From: Pseudomonas benzenivorans
GTDB lineage: Bacteria > Pseudomonadota > Gammaproteobacteria > Pseudomonadales > Pseudomonadaceae
Direction: 5' to 3'
Assembly (NCBI RefSeq): GCF_024397895.1
Contig: NZ_CP073346.1
Location: 682,001-746,000, forward strand
Length of the DNA stretch: 64,000 nt
The notes under the pieces are model-generated. The model was given only the letters and a program-made list of their open reading frames with translations. It ran no database searches and was not told the origin of the DNA. The translations under genes and the position numbers were made by a program. Positions 46,075-55,533 of the stretch are shown here, in pieces (the first letter of the stretch is position 1; each line of letters starts with the position of its first letter).

Positions 46075-48539
46075 TGCTCTCCCTGGCCCAGCTCGGAGAC
46101 GAACGCCACAAGCCTAACTGGTGGCGCCGCCCCTCATCGCTGCAACTGCTGCTGGCGCTGATGATATTCACGGCCTCCCTGTACTTTGCCTACCGCAATA
46201 TCGAACAGACCCACAACCTTGCCGCCCTGCGCATGGGCCAACAGATTCACACCCTGTTCAAGACCTCCGAAGAGGTGAGCAGTCTCAGCCGCAGCCTGCG
46301 GCGCTATGTGCTCAAGGATCCGGTTGATAAAACGACGCTCGAACAAGTGCAGCTGAGCTTCGAGCTATTGGTTAGCCGCTATCAGTTATTCCGTGAAGGC
46401 GAAGCAAATCGCCCCCTGCTGCAGAACGAGCACGTGCAGCAAGCGGTCGAGGCGCTTGGCGATGCCCTCGATGCAATCGAACCGCTGCTGGCCGGTCTCA
46501 AGGCCGACCCCTACGACAAGCGCTACGGGCAAATCCAAGGCTTGCTAATGCCTTTGCAAGAGCAGTTCTTTGCACTGGGCAAAGAGATCACCTTGAGTGC
46601 CGATGTGCGCAGTGAGCAACTCATCAAGCAATACTCCGATACCCACAGCATCTGGGCGATAGCCGCACCCGTCATCAGCGGATTGCTGTTGTTGATACTG
46701 TTCTTCCTGCAGCTTCGGCGATCCGCACGACTGAATCAGTCCCTCAGGGCGAAATCGCACAAGCTTGCGCACCTGGCCTCTCACGACGCCTTGACGGCCC
46801 TGCCCAACAGAGCTCTGCTGAGCGATCGCCTGTCACAGGCGAGCCGCAACGCCCAGTTCGCGAACAAGGGCTTCGCGGTCATGTTCGTCGATCTGGATGG
46901 ATTCAAGCCGATCAACGATTCCATGGGCCACGCGTTCGGCGACCTGGTTCTCGTCGAGGTCGCCCATCGTCTGACCCAACAGATGCGCCCCGACGACACC
47001 CTGGCGCGCCTGGGCGGCGACGAGTTCATCATCATCCTGCCGAACCTGGACCAGCCAGAGGACGCCGTAGCGCTGGCCGAGCGAGTCATCGGAACGACTT
47101 CCCGGCCCTTCAAGATTGGCAGCTACGAGATCCACATCACCGCAAGTCTGGGCATCAGCCTCAGCGGCCCCGGCGCCTCGAGCCCCGAACTGCTTATCCA
47201 GCAGGCCGACCTGGCAATGCGCCAAGCGAAGAAACAGGGGCGCAACAACTATCAGTGGTACACCCAGGACCTCGAGCAAAAGGTAGACGAGCGCGTCAAC
47301 TTGCGCATTCAATTGCAGAGAGCCATCGAAAATGAAGCCTTCACGCTGAACTACCAGCCGCAGTTCGACCGCCAAAACGGTCGAGTAGTGGGTTACGAGG
47401 CCCTGCTGCGCTGGCAACACGCCGAACTGGGCTTCATCTCCCCCCTGCAGTTCATTCCGGTGGCCGAAAATACCGGACAGATCGTCCCGCTGAGTGAGTG
47501 GGTATTGAAAACCGCCTGCCGCGACGCCCGCTTGCTTCTCGATCAGGGCTACAAGGGAACCTTGATGGCGGTCAATATTTCGGGCACACACTTCCAGCGC
47601 AGCAACTTTGTCGAGCGCCTGCGCGTCATTCTGGAGCAGGCCCAGCTTCCTCCCGAGGCCCTGGAGCTGGAGATCACCGAGTCGGTACTGCTGGACAATC
47701 CAGACAAAGCGATCGAGACCATGCAGGCGCTCAAACGCCTTGGCGTGAGTCTGGCGATCGACGACTTCGGCACCGGTTTTTCCAGCCTCAGCTACCTCAA
47801 ACGCCTGCCAATCGACAGGGTGAAAATCGACCGTTCCTTCGTTCAGGACATCATCAGCGACCAGAACGATGCGGCGATTGCCAAGGGCATCATTTCCATG
47901 GCCCACCACCTAAAGCTCAAGGTCATCGCCGAGGGGGTCGAAAACGAAGCGCAATTCGCCTTCCTGAAGAAGAACCACTGCAATGAGTTCCAGGGCTACT
48001 ACTTCGCCAAACCCATGCCCTTGGCGCAACTGGAAGACTTTGTCAGCCAAAGGCAAACGCCGAAAGAACCGGTCGAAGCTCTGGGCAACGCACAGAAGAT
48101 CCCTGAACAGACGCTGTTGCTGCTCGACGATGAAGAAAACGTCCTGCGCGCCCTGACCCGCCTGCTGCGCCGCGAGGGTTACCAAATACTCACCGCCAGC
48201 AACGCCCAAGACGCTTTCGCCCTGCTGGCCAAGCACGATGTACAGGTGATCCTCTCCGACCAGCGCATGCCGGAAATGAGCGGCACCGAGTTCCTCAGCA
48301 GGGTCAAGGAACTCTACCCGGAGACCATTCGCATCATCCTGTCCGGTTACACCGACCTGAAATCGGTCACCGACGCAGTCAACCGCGGATCAATCTACAA
48401 GTTCCTTACCAGACCCTGGGACGATGGGCAGTTGCGGGCCATCATCGCCCAAGCCTTTCAGCATCACCGGCTGGCCACCTCGGCAGTGGACGAGAACGGC
48501 CGGGTAGATGAAGGCGATGGGATTGCATCCATAGGCTAG
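46074..48539 (+). CDS. GGDEF-EAL c-di-GMP protein with C-terminal receiver domain
   Basis: An 821-residue inner-membrane protein. Two membrane helices (about residues 22-40 and 196-216) enclose a periplasmic helical sensor. The GGDEF domain has an intact GGDEF motif at 314-318 and an inhibitory I-site RxxD (RPDD, 305-308). The EAL domain has EALLRW at 442-447, plus MAVNISG, LELEITES, DDFGTGFS, VKIDRS, AEGVEN and FQGYYF, so all metal and catalytic positions are kept. A receiver domain ends the protein (LLLLDDEENVLRAL, ILSDQRMPEMSG with Asp near 729, KFLTRPWDD). Both synthesis and breakdown of c-di-GMP are possible. ATG 46074 was chosen for the TGATG overlap; a GTG three bases earlier is possible. 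Confidence 0.93.
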   Translation: MLSLAQLGDERHKPNWWRRPSSLQLLLALMIFTASLYFAYRNIEQTHNLAALRMGQQIHTLFKTSEEVSSLSRSLRRYVLKDPVDKTTLEQVQLSFELLVSRYQLFREGEANRPLLQNEHVQQAVEALGDALDAIEPLLAGLKADPYDKRYGQIQGLLMPLQEQFFALGKEITLSADVRSEQLIKQYSDTHSIWAIAAPVISGLLLLILFFLQLRRSARLNQSLRAKSHKLAHLASHDALTALPNRALLSDRLSQASRNAQFANKGFAVMFVDLDGFKPINDSMGHAFGDLVLVEVAHRLTQQMRPDDTLARLGGDEFIIILPNLDQPEDAVALAERVIGTTSRPFKIGSYEIHITASLGISLSGPGASSPELLIQQADLAMRQAKKQGRNNYQWYTQDLEQKVDERVNLRIQLQRAIENEAFTLNYQPQFDRQNGRVVGYEALLRWQHAELGFISPLQFIPVAENTGQIVPLSEWVLKTACRDARLLLDQGYKGTLMAVNISGTHFQRSNFVERLRVILEQAQLPPEALELEITESVLLDNPDKAIETMQALKRLGVSLAIDDFGTGFSSLSYLKRLPIDRVKIDRSFVQDIISDQNDAAIAKGIISMAHHLKLKVIAEGVENEAQFAFLKKNHCNEFQGYYFAKPMPLAQLEDFVSQRQTPKEPVEALGNAQKIPEQTLLLLDDEENVLRALTRLLRREGYQILTASNAQDAFALLAKHDVQVILSDQRMPEMSGTEFLSRVKELYPETIRIILSGYTDLKSVTDAVNRGSIYKFLTRPWDDGQLRAIIAQAFQHHRLATSAVDENGRVDEGDGIASIG

Positions 48540-48697
48540 AGTTCGCCGCAGGCCTACGGGGCCGCCTCAATCGACCAACCGGTGGAAGCAAAAACCCACT
48601 TTTCTCTCGATAGCCACTGCCCGTATGCCCTGGCTTCCCAGTGCATTTCCCCGCCCCATGCCCAGCTCCGCACCGGGTCGAGAAACGGCGGACAACA

Positions 48698-48724
48698 AAA
48701 AACCCGCTCAGTGAGCGGGCTTCT
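48698..48724 (-). terminator. etfBA terminator
   Basis: On the minus strand, CCCGCTCA-C-TGAGCGGG is followed by TTTTTTG, 20 bases after the etfA stop. Confidence 0.9.
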
Positions 48725-48744
48725 TGTGAAACGTCTAAACCGGG

Positions 48745-49674
48745 CTAGACCAGCTTTTCCAGCTCAGGAATGGCTTCGAACAGGTCAGCTACCAGGCCGT
48801 AGTCGGCCACCTGGAAGATCGGCGCCTCCTCGTCCTTGTTGATCGCCACGATCACCTTGGAGTCCTTCATGCCCGCCAGGTGCTGGATCGCGCCGGAAAT
48901 ACCGACGGCGATGTACAGCTGCGGCGCGACGATCTTGCCGGTCTGGCCGACCTGCATGTCGTTCGGCACGAAACCGGCGTCGACGGCCGCGCGGGAAGCG
49001 CCGACGGCCGCACCGAGCTTGTCAGCCAGGGCATAGAGGTGCTTGAAGTTGTCACCGTTCTGCATGCCGCGACCGCCGGAAATGACGATCTTGGCAGCGG
49101 TCAGCTCCGGACGGTCGGACTTGGCCAGCTCTTCGCCGACGAAGGCCGATTTGCCGGCGTCGCCGCCAACTGCCACGGACTCAACGGTTGCGGAACCGCC
49201 TTCGGCAGCCACCGGATCGAAACCAGTGGCGCGCACGGTGATCACCTTGACGGCGGCACTGGACTGCACGGTGGCAATGGCGTTGCCGGCATAGATCGGC
49301 CGTTTGAAGGTGTCTGCGCTTTCTACGGCGATAATCTCGGAGATCTGGTCGACGTCCAGCTGGGCAGCCACGCGCGGCAGAAAGTTCTTACCGTTGGTGG
49401 TCGCGGCAGCCAGGATGTGGCTGTAGCCGGCACCGAGTTCGGCGATCAGCGGCGCGACGTTTTCCGGCAGCTGATGGGCGAAGGCGGCGTTGTCGGCGAC
49501 CAGGACCCTGGACACGCCCTCGACCTTGGCCGCGGCTTCAGCAGCGGCGCCGCAACCGGCACCGGCGACCAGGATATGGATGTCGCCACCGATGGCTTTG
49601 GCAGCCGCTACGGTATTGAGCGTGGCAGCAGCCAGGGCAGCGTTAGTGTGTTCTGCAACAACCAAGATAGCCAT
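48745..49674 (-). CDS. etfA: Electron transfer flavoprotein alpha subunit EtfA
   Basis: A 309-residue alpha subunit of electron transfer flavoprotein. With EtfB it carries electrons from acyl-CoA dehydrogenases (FadE, AtuD here) to ETF-QO. The N-terminal part is [22 protein letters not shown]; the FAD-binding C-terminal domain has [65 protein letters not shown] and [25 protein letters not shown]. It follows etfB directly without a gap. Confidence 0.97.
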   Translation of the reverse strand: MAILVVAEHTNAALAAATLNTVAAAKAIGGDIHILVAGAGCGAAAEAAAKVEGVSRVLVADNAAFAHQLPENVAPLIAELGAGYSHILAAATTNGKNFLPRVAAQLDVDQISEIIAVESADTFKRPIYAGNAIATVQSSAAVKVITVRATGFDPVAAEGGSATVESVAVGGDAGKSAFVGEELAKSDRPELTAAKIVISGGRGMQNGDNFKHLYALADKLGAAVGASRAAVDAGFVPNDMQVGQTGKIVAPQLYIAVGISGAIQHLAGMKDSKVIVAINKDEEAPIFQVADYGLVADLFEAIPELEKLV

Positions 49675-50424
49675 TTAGATTACCTTCGCCTCGTTCTTCA
49701 GTTTCTCGACCAGTTCAGCCACGGACTTGACCTTGATGCCGGCCTGGCGGGTCGCCGGGGCTTCGACTTTCAGGGTCTTCACGGTGGAGGTGGTGGCAAC
49801 GCCCAGGGCGTCCGGAGTCACCACTTCCAGGGGCTTCTTCTTGGCCTTCATGATGTTCGGCAGCGACGCGTAGCGCGGCTCGTTCAGGCGCAGATCGGTG
49901 GTGACGATCGCCGGCAGGTTGAGCGCGACGGTCTGCAGGCCGCCATCGATCTCGCGGGTGACATTGACCTTGTCGCCGGCCACTTCCACCTGGGAGGCGA
50001 AGGTGCCCTGGGCGAAGCCGGTTAGGGCACCGAGCATCTGGCCGGTCTGGTTGTTGTCACTGTCGATGGCCTGCTTGCCGAGGATCACCAGTTGCGGCTG
50101 CTCCTTGTCGGCCACGGCCTTGAGCAACTTGGCCACGGCCAGGGAGTTCAGTTCTTCGGCGGACTCGACCAGGATGGCGCGATCGGCGCCCAGGGCCAGG
50201 GCAGTACGCAGCTGCTCTTGCGCAGCGGTCGGGCCGATCGACACGACGACGATCTCGCTCGCCACGCCCTTCTCTTTCAGGCGTACGGCTTCTTCCACGG
50301 CGATTTCGCAGAAGGGGTTCATCGACATCTTGACGTTGGCAAGATCAACGCCGCTGCTGTCCGCCTTGACGCGAACCTTGACGTTGTAGTCGACCACTCG
50401 TTTGACAGCTACAAGAACCTTCAT
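49675..50424 (-). CDS. etfB: Electron transfer flavoprotein beta subunit EtfB
   Basis: A 249-residue beta subunit. It begins [20 protein letters not shown] and carries the AMP-site and docking motifs [56 protein letters not shown] and [23 protein letters not shown], whose leucine loop contacts acyl-CoA dehydrogenases. First gene of the etfBA operon, divergent from the ETF-QO gene with a shared 318-bp control region. Confidence 0.97.
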   Translation of the reverse strand: MKVLVAVKRVVDYNVKVRVKADSSGVDLANVKMSMNPFCEIAVEEAVRLKEKGVASEIVVVSIGPTAAQEQLRTALALGADRAILVESAEELNSLAVAKLLKAVADKEQPQLVILGKQAIDSDNNQTGQMLGALTGFAQGTFASQVEVAGDKVNVTREIDGGLQTVALNLPAIVTTDLRLNEPRYASLPNIMKAKKKPLEVVTPDALGVATTSTVKTLKVEAPATRQAGIKVKSVAELVEKLKNEAKVI

Positions 50425-50601
50425 GGATTCCTCGTTACTCTCCGGTGAATAAGGATGTCGCCAAAGCGAACATAGCGGGTGATGCTAGTCGGCCGGAACC
50501 GATTCCAGCCCAGACGGAGGGCGCAAAACCGCCCGTATCTTGACCGCACGCCCCAGCCCGGTCAATACGACGGGCCGGCCAGGCAACTGCGATGTAGTAA
50601 G

Positions 50602-50628
50602 ATTCTACCAGTCCTACAGAAAATTCAA
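50602..50628 (-). promoter_or_regulatory. Candidate etfBA promoter
   Basis: On the minus strand -35 TTGAAT (50623-50628), a 15-base spacer and -10 TAGAAT (50602-50607). The short spacer lowers confidence. The -35 touches the PsrA-like box. Confidence 0.45.
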
Positions 50629-50640
50629 ACAAACGTTTGT
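50626..50640. promoter_or_regulatory. PsrA-like operator between etfB and ETF-QO genes
   Basis: CAAAC-AAAC-GTTTG matches the PsrA consensus (G/C)AAAC-N2-4-GTTT(G/C); the 12-bp palindrome ACAAACGTTTGT lies inside it. PsrA is the fatty-acid-responsive TetR regulator of pseudomonads and is reported to control etf genes. It overlaps the -35 side of both divergent promoters. Confidence 0.65.
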
Positions 50641-50641
50641 A

Positions 50642-50670
50642 TTGGACCGATCAGAGGGTGTAGATATAAT
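50642..50670 (+). promoter_or_regulatory. Promoter of the ETF-QO gene
   Basis: TTGGAC, a 17-base spacer and a perfect TATAAT: a textbook sigma-70 promoter, placed directly after the PsrA-like box, 72 bases before the start codon. Confidence 0.75.
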
Positions 50671-50742
50671 GCCCGCGCTTCGCCCGGGGAACGAGCCTGA
50701 TCGTCAAATAAAATTAGAGAGCCTTTGAGTAGGAGATAGCCT

Positions 50743-52407
50743 GTGGAACGCGAATTTATGGAATTCGACGTCGTCATCGTCGGCGCCGGCCCTGCCGGAT
50801 TGTCCGCCGCCTGCCGACTGAAGCAGAAAGCCGCCGAAGCGGGTAAGGAAATCAGCGTCTGCGTGGTCGAAAAAGGCTCGGAAGTCGGCGCCCACATTCT
50901 CTCCGGCGCAGTGTTCGAGCCGCGGGCACTGAACGAGCTGTTCCCGGACTGGAAGGAGCTCGGCGCTCCGCTGCACACGCCGGTCAAGCGCGACGATATC
51001 TACCTGCTGAAGAATGCCGAGAAAGCCAGCCGCATTCCTGACCTGTTCGTGCCCAAGACCATGCACAACCAGGGCAACTACATCATCTCCCTGGGCAACC
51101 TGTGCCGCTGGTTGGCCCAGCAGGCCGAAAACCTGGGCGTTGAGATCTATCCGGGCTTTGCCGCCCAGGAGGCGCTGATCGACGAATCCGGCGTGGTCCG
51201 CGGTATCGTCACCGGTGATCTGGGGGTCGACCGCGAGGGCAACCCGAAAGAGGGCTACTACACCCCTGGCATGGAGCTACGCGCCAAATACACCCTGTTC
51301 GCCGAGGGCTGCCGCGGTCATATCGGCAAGCAGCTGATCCAGAAGTACAACCTGGACAGCGAGGCCGACGCCCAGCATTACGGCATCGGCATCAAGGAAA
51401 TCTGGGACGTCGACCCGGCCAAGCACGAGCAGGGCCTGGTGGTGCACACCGCCGGCTGGCCACTGTCGCTGGTGGACAGCGAAAACACCGGTGGTTCCTT
51501 CCTCTATCACCTGGAAAACAACCAGGTGGTGGTCGGCCTGATCGTCGACCTGTCCTACAGCAACCCGCACCTGTCGCCGTTCGACGAGTTCCAGCGCTAC
51601 AAGCACCACCCGGTTATTGCCCAGTATCTGGAGGGCGGCAAGCGCGTGGCCTATGGCGCTCGCGCCATCTGCAAGGGCGGCCTGAACTCGCTGCCGAAGA
51701 TGGTATTCGACGGCGGCGCACTGATTGGCTGCGACCTCGGCACTCTCAACTTCGCCAAGATCAAGGGCAGCCACACCGCGATGAAGTCCGGCATGCTCGC
51801 CGCCGATGCCGTGGCCGACGTGCTGCTGGCCGGCTCCGAGGGCGGCGACCAGCTGACCGGCTACGTCGAGGCGTTCAAGGCCAGCTGGCTGTATGACGAA
51901 CTGTTCCGCAGCCGCAACTTCGGCCCGGCGATCCACAAGTTCGGCGTACTGGGCGGAGGCGCGTTCAACTATGTCGACCAGAACCTGTTCGGCGGCAAGA
52001 TCCCGTTCACCCTGCACGACACCAAGCCGGACTACGCCTGCCTCAAGCCAGCCGCCGAGGCGCAGAAGATCGCCTACCCGAAACCGGACGGCAAACTCAG
52101 CTTCGACAAGCTCAGCTCGGTATTCCTCTCCAACACCAACCATGAAGAGGAACAACCCTGCCACCTGAAACTCAGCGATCCGAGCATCCCGATCGCCAAG
52201 AACCTGCCGCTGTATGACGAACCGGCCCAACGCTACTGCCCGGCCGGCGTGTACGAGGTGGTGACCCAGGAAGATGGTGAAAAGCGCTTCCAGATCAATG
52301 CGCAGAACTGCGTGCACTGCAAGACCTGCGACATCAAGGACCCGGCACAGAACATCACCTGGATCGCGCCTGAAGGCACAGGCGGCCCCAACTACCCCAA
52401 CATGTAA
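50743..52407 (+). CDS. Electron transfer flavoprotein-ubiquinone oxidoreductase
   Basis: A 554-residue ETF-QO, a membrane-surface enzyme that takes electrons from EtfAB and reduces ubiquinone. The FAD site is FDVVIVGAGPAGLSAACRLKQKA; the family block SEVGAHILSGAVFEPRALNELFPDW follows; the C-terminal 4Fe-4S site uses the cysteines of INAQNCVHCKTCDIKDPAQNITW plus one more upstream (RYCPAGVYE). The end GGGPNYPNM-like tail is typical. Start is GTG 50743, with AGGAG seven bases upstream; ATG 50758 lacks a good site. A two-way terminator follows. Confidence 0.96.
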   Translation: MEREFMEFDVVIVGAGPAGLSAACRLKQKAAEAGKEISVCVVEKGSEVGAHILSGAVFEPRALNELFPDWKELGAPLHTPVKRDDIYLLKNAEKASRIPDLFVPKTMHNQGNYIISLGNLCRWLAQQAENLGVEIYPGFAAQEALIDESGVVRGIVTGDLGVDREGNPKEGYYTPGMELRAKYTLFAEGCRGHIGKQLIQKYNLDSEADAQHYGIGIKEIWDVDPAKHEQGLVVHTAGWPLSLVDSENTGGSFLYHLENNQVVVGLIVDLSYSNPHLSPFDEFQRYKHHPVIAQYLEGGKRVAYGARAICKGGLNSLPKMVFDGGALIGCDLGTLNFAKIKGSHTAMKSGMLAADAVADVLLAGSEGGDQLTGYVEAFKASWLYDELFRSRNFGPAIHKFGVLGGGAFNYVDQNLFGGKIPFTLHDTKPDYACLKPAAEAQKIAYPKPDGKLSFDKLSSVFLSNTNHEEEQPCHLKLSDPSIPIAKNLPLYDEPAQRYCPAGVYEVVTQEDGEKRFQINAQNCVHCKTCDIKDPAQNITWIAPEGTGGPNYPNM

Positions 52408-52412
52408 TGACG

Positions 52413-52440
52413 AAAAAAGGCTCCCTCGGGAGCCTTTTTT
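52413..52440. terminator. Two-way terminator after ETF-QO
   Basis: AAAAAAGGCTCCC-TC-GGGAGCCTTTTTT, a 13-bp perfect stem with A and T runs, between convergent genes. Confidence 0.92.
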
Positions 52441-52474
52441 CTTGGCCCGCGATAGCCGGCCAGCACCTACCCGC

Positions 52475-53044
52475 CTAGGCCGGCAGCGGCCCGAGCGGAA
52501 AGAACTCGCCCGCGCTCCACACGCCAAGCCAGGTCTGGCCCTCGATCTCGCGCGGCACTGCCAGCTCGACCAGTTGATAGAACACGTTGCGATGGACCAG
52601 CGCCTCTAGGTTTGCCCGCACATGCACATAGGGCGCCGGCTCCTGGGTTGCCTCATCCAGCTCGACCCGCAGCGGATGATCGGCGCAAGCCGACACCTGA
52701 TCCTCGACATTGGTGGTGAAGTGCAGCACCTGCGCCTCCCCCTCGCCCTCCACCCGCAAAACGACCGCCACGAAGGGCGCATCTTCGACCTGGATACCGA
52801 CCTTCTCCACCGGTGTGACCAGAAAGTACTTGTCGCCATCGCGGCGGATGATGGTGGAGAACAGCCGGACCATCGGCTTGCGGCCGATCGGTGTGCCCAT
52901 ATAGAACCAGCTGCCATCGCGGGCGATGCGCATCTCGATATCGCCACAGAAGTCCGGATTCCACAGGTGCACCGGCGGCAGGCCCGACCGGGCGGCCTTG
53001 GGAATCTGCGCCAGCAGGTCGTTGGCTTTGCCTGAATCGCTCAT
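52475..53044 (-). CDS. DUF1285 family protein
   Basis: A 189-residue protein of the DUF1285 family, whose members have a double beta-barrel fold but no known function. Blocks: [49 protein letters not shown] broken here across the family core, [18 protein letters not shown] and [10 protein letters not shown]. No signal peptide. Start ATG 53044 has AAGGAG five bases upstream, better than the GTG two codons earlier. The next gene upstream ends nine bases away, so they may be co-transcribed. Confidence 0.88.
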   Translation of the reverse strand: MSDSGKANDLLAQIPKAARSGLPPVHLWNPDFCGDIEMRIARDGSWFYMGTPIGRKPMVRLFSTIIRRDGDKYFLVTPVEKVGIQVEDAPFVAVVLRVEGEGEAQVLHFTTNVEDQVSACADHPLRVELDEATQEPAPYVHVRANLEALVHRNVFYQLVELAVPREIEGQTWLGVWSAGEFFPLGPLPA

Positions 53045-53053
53045 TGACACTCC

Positions 53054-53656
53054 TTAGCGACCGACCCCGAGCAGGCTGCGCGCGTAATCGCGCAGCGGCG
53101 GGCCGATCAGGTCTGCGGGTTGCGCATCGTAGAAGGTCAGGAAACCACCACGACTGCGGATACGGGCAGTATCCACCAAATAGCGCGTATTGGTTTCGAT
53201 CAGCATCAATTGAATCACACTGCGGTCGGTACCCAGCCGGTCCACCGCCTCTTGGTCAGCCCACTCATCCGCCGTGCCGATACGGTCGTCACTGTAGGCA
53301 AAGCGACTGTAAAGCAAATAGTGCGCACCCGCCGCTCGCGCCTGCGACATGGCCTCTTCCAGGCCAGCCGGAGCACGGGCTCGACGCACCAGAGGGAAGT
53401 ACTCGACGAAACCGTCGAATGCCTCCTCGGCAACGACATTGGGGCGCGGATAGCCATGACCGGCCGGAACGAAATGCCCTTGGGCGATATAGATAAAGGA
53501 ATCCTGCTGCAGGCGCCGCGAGGCCATGCGCTCGGTCCGGCCGTGATCGAGAACGCCGGCATCGCGCAGGTGATATTCGGCGCCGTCGGCCAGGTCGCTA
53601 ACCTTCATGCAGCCTGCAATGGCCAGAAGCATCAACGTAAGCATCAAGATTCGCAT
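53054..53656 (-). CDS. DUF4823 lipoprotein
   Basis: A 200-residue lipoprotein: signal MRILMLTLMLLAIAGC with Cys16, then a DUF4823-type domain with IAQGHFVPAGHGY, AHYLLYSRFAYSDDRIGTADEW and VIQLMLIETNTRYLVDTARIRSRGG. It should sit in the outer or inner membrane facing the periplasm. No function is known for the family. ATG 53656 follows an AGAGG site; the frame extends upstream without a better start. Confidence 0.85.
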   Translation of the reverse strand: MRILMLTLMLLAIAGCMKVSDLADGAEYHLRDAGVLDHGRTERMASRRLQQDSFIYIAQGHFVPAGHGYPRPNVVAEEAFDGFVEYFPLVRRARAPAGLEEAMSQARAAGAHYLLYSRFAYSDDRIGTADEWADQEAVDRLGTDRSVIQLMLIETNTRYLVDTARIRSRGGFLTFYDAQPADLIGPPLRDYARSLLGVGR

Positions 53657-53760
53657 CGCACCTCTCCCGTCGCCCGCGACGTAAAACCGGCAGTAGGCCC
53701 AAAGATGCAGAATCCGCGCCACAAGCGACCCCAAGGGAGTCGCCCGAGCATGAACGAACG

Positions 53761-54729
53761 CTAGCCGCCGATGATTTTCATCACCGTGGCACCACCGGAG
53801 AAGGCGACTTCCTGCTTGTCGCCCAAGGCCTTGACCAGCAACCGCTGCAACGCCGGCAACGCCTGGTGACGCGGCTTGTCCAGGAGGTCGCCGACATAGT
53901 GGCGGTTGCTCGACGACAGGCAGCCATGCAGCCAGCCGGTCGACGACAGGCGCAGGCGCGAGCAGGTACGACAGAAGGGCACGCTCTCGTTGGCGATCAC
54001 GCCGAAGAACCCGAGTCCGGGAAGTTCGTAACGCAGCGCTGTCGCGTCTACCGGCGCATCGGCCTGGACGAAACCATGGCGCTCACCGATCAGCGCCAAC
54101 AGCTCCGGCATGCCGACGAACTGCTGCAGGAAGCTGTTGCCGTCCCGCGCCAGATGCCCCATGCGCATCAACTCGATGAAGCGCAACTCGAAGCCACGCT
54201 CCAGGCAGTACTCGAGCAGCGGCAAGACCTGATCGAGATTCTGCCCGCGCAGCGGCACCATGTTGACCTTGACCTTCAGACCGGCTGCCCGCGCCTCGTC
54301 CATGCCCGCCAGCACGGTCGCCAGGTCGCCACCACGGGCGATGCCACGGAAGGCGTCGGCGTCGAGAGTATCCAGGGAAATGTTGAGTCGGCGGATGCCG
54401 CACTCCACCAGCAACGGCAGCTTGCGCGCCAGCAGCTGGCCGTTGCTGGTCAGGCTGATATCGGCCAGCCCCAGGTTGCTGACGCCGCGCAGAAAAGGCT
54501 CCAGCTTGGGGCTGACCAGGGGTTCGCCACCAGTCACGCGCAGCCGCTCGATGCCGGCGGCCTCGATCAGATAGGCCACCCCGCGCACCATCGCGTCGGA
54601 GCTCAGCTCATCCTGCGCCGCCACCAGGCGCTTGCCGTCCGGCACGCAGTAGGTGCAGGCGTAGTTACAGGCGGCGGTCAGACTGATGCGCAGGTTGCGA
54701 AAGCGTCTGCCTTGGCGATCAACGATCAT
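53761..54729 (-). CDS. moaA: GTP 3',8-cyclase MoaA
   Basis: A 322-residue radical-SAM enzyme for the first step of molybdenum cofactor synthesis. The SAM cluster motif CNYACTYC uses Cys21, 25 and 28; RVTGGEPLVSPKLEPFLR and LSLDTLD-type ISLDTLDADAF follow; the second 4Fe-4S site is NESVPFCRTCSRLRLSSTGWLHGC. The end MKIIGG keeps the double glycine that is needed for activity. The start was set at ATG 54729, with GGAG six bases upstream. No other moa gene adjoins, so this may be one of several MoaA copies. Confidence 0.93.
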   Translation of the reverse strand: MIVDRQGRRFRNLRISLTAACNYACTYCVPDGKRLVAAQDELSSDAMVRGVAYLIEAAGIERLRVTGGEPLVSPKLEPFLRGVSNLGLADISLTSNGQLLARKLPLLVECGIRRLNISLDTLDADAFRGIARGGDLATVLAGMDEARAAGLKVKVNMVPLRGQNLDQVLPLLEYCLERGFELRFIELMRMGHLARDGNSFLQQFVGMPELLALIGERHGFVQADAPVDATALRYELPGLGFFGVIANESVPFCRTCSRLRLSSTGWLHGCLSSSNRHYVGDLLDKPRHQALPALQRLLVKALGDKQEVAFSGGATVMKIIGG

Positions 54730-54819
54730 GAACGACTCCGGCGATTGATAGCCTTGAGTATATCCCCGCTCGCCATGCTGCCATATGCACCACAAGCGCT
54801 GTTGACCAGCGGAATAACG

Positions 54820-55458
54820 TCAGGCTTGCGGAGGCTCGCCTTCGCGCTTGCGCTTGTTGCCCATGCGTACGCCGATATCCATGAGGAACTGGAAGAAGCC
54901 CTCCTGGTCCTCCAGCACATTGCTCCAGAACGGCGAGTGGTACAGCGCCACAGCGCCATGCACCAGCGCCCAGGCCGCGCAATAGTGGAAGTAAGGCGGC
55001 ACGTCCTCCAGCTTGCCTTCGGCGATACGTCCCTTGATCAACAGGGTCAGACGCTCGAAGTTGGACGCACGGATAGTGTGCAGCTGCTCGACCATCTCCG
55101 GCACCTGATTGCCCTTGACCACCTTTTCCTCCAGGCGGTCGAACAAGCGGTAGCGTTGCGGATCGCGCATGCGGAACTCGAAGTAGGCGCGTGACAGCGC
55201 TTCCTTGTCCCGATCGACGTCGGCAGAGTGGAACAGCTCGTTCAGGTCGCGCTCATAGTCGAGCATCAGGCGCAGATAGATCTCCGCCTTGGACTTGAAG
55301 TGCTTGTAGATCGTGCCTTTGCCGATTCCGACCGCGTCGGCAATCATCTCGACGGTGACGCTGTCTTCGCCCTGCTCGAGGAACAATTTCAGCGCGGTAT
55401 CGAGAATTTCCTGTTCGCGGCGGCGAAACTCACGGACCTTACGGGGTTCTTTCTGCAT
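54820..55458 (-). CDS. TetR-family transcriptional regulator
   Basis: A 212-residue TetR protein. A basic leader (MQKEPRKVREFRRREQEIL) comes before the helix-turn-helix DSVTVEMIADAVGIGKGTIYKHFKSKAEIYLRL. The C-terminal half, with its aromatic PPYFHYCAAWALVHGAVALYHSPFW, should form the ligand pocket. Divergent from a class V aminotransferase gene. A TetR gene stands at the same place in P. aeruginosa, close to rgsA and pilZ; its targets are unknown to me. Confidence 0.9.
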   Translation of the reverse strand: MQKEPRKVREFRRREQEILDTALKLFLEQGEDSVTVEMIADAVGIGKGTIYKHFKSKAEIYLRLMLDYERDLNELFHSADVDRDKEALSRAYFEFRMRDPQRYRLFDRLEEKVVKGNQVPEMVEQLHTIRASNFERLTLLIKGRIAEGKLEDVPPYFHYCAAWALVHGAVALYHSPFWSNVLEDQEGFFQFLMDIGVRMGNKRKREGEPPQA

Positions 55459-55533
55459 AAAAGGACTAAGAGGTCGAAAATCGAAGCCGGCTATTATGCC
55501 TATTTAGCGCCAGATTGCACGGATCATCCGACC

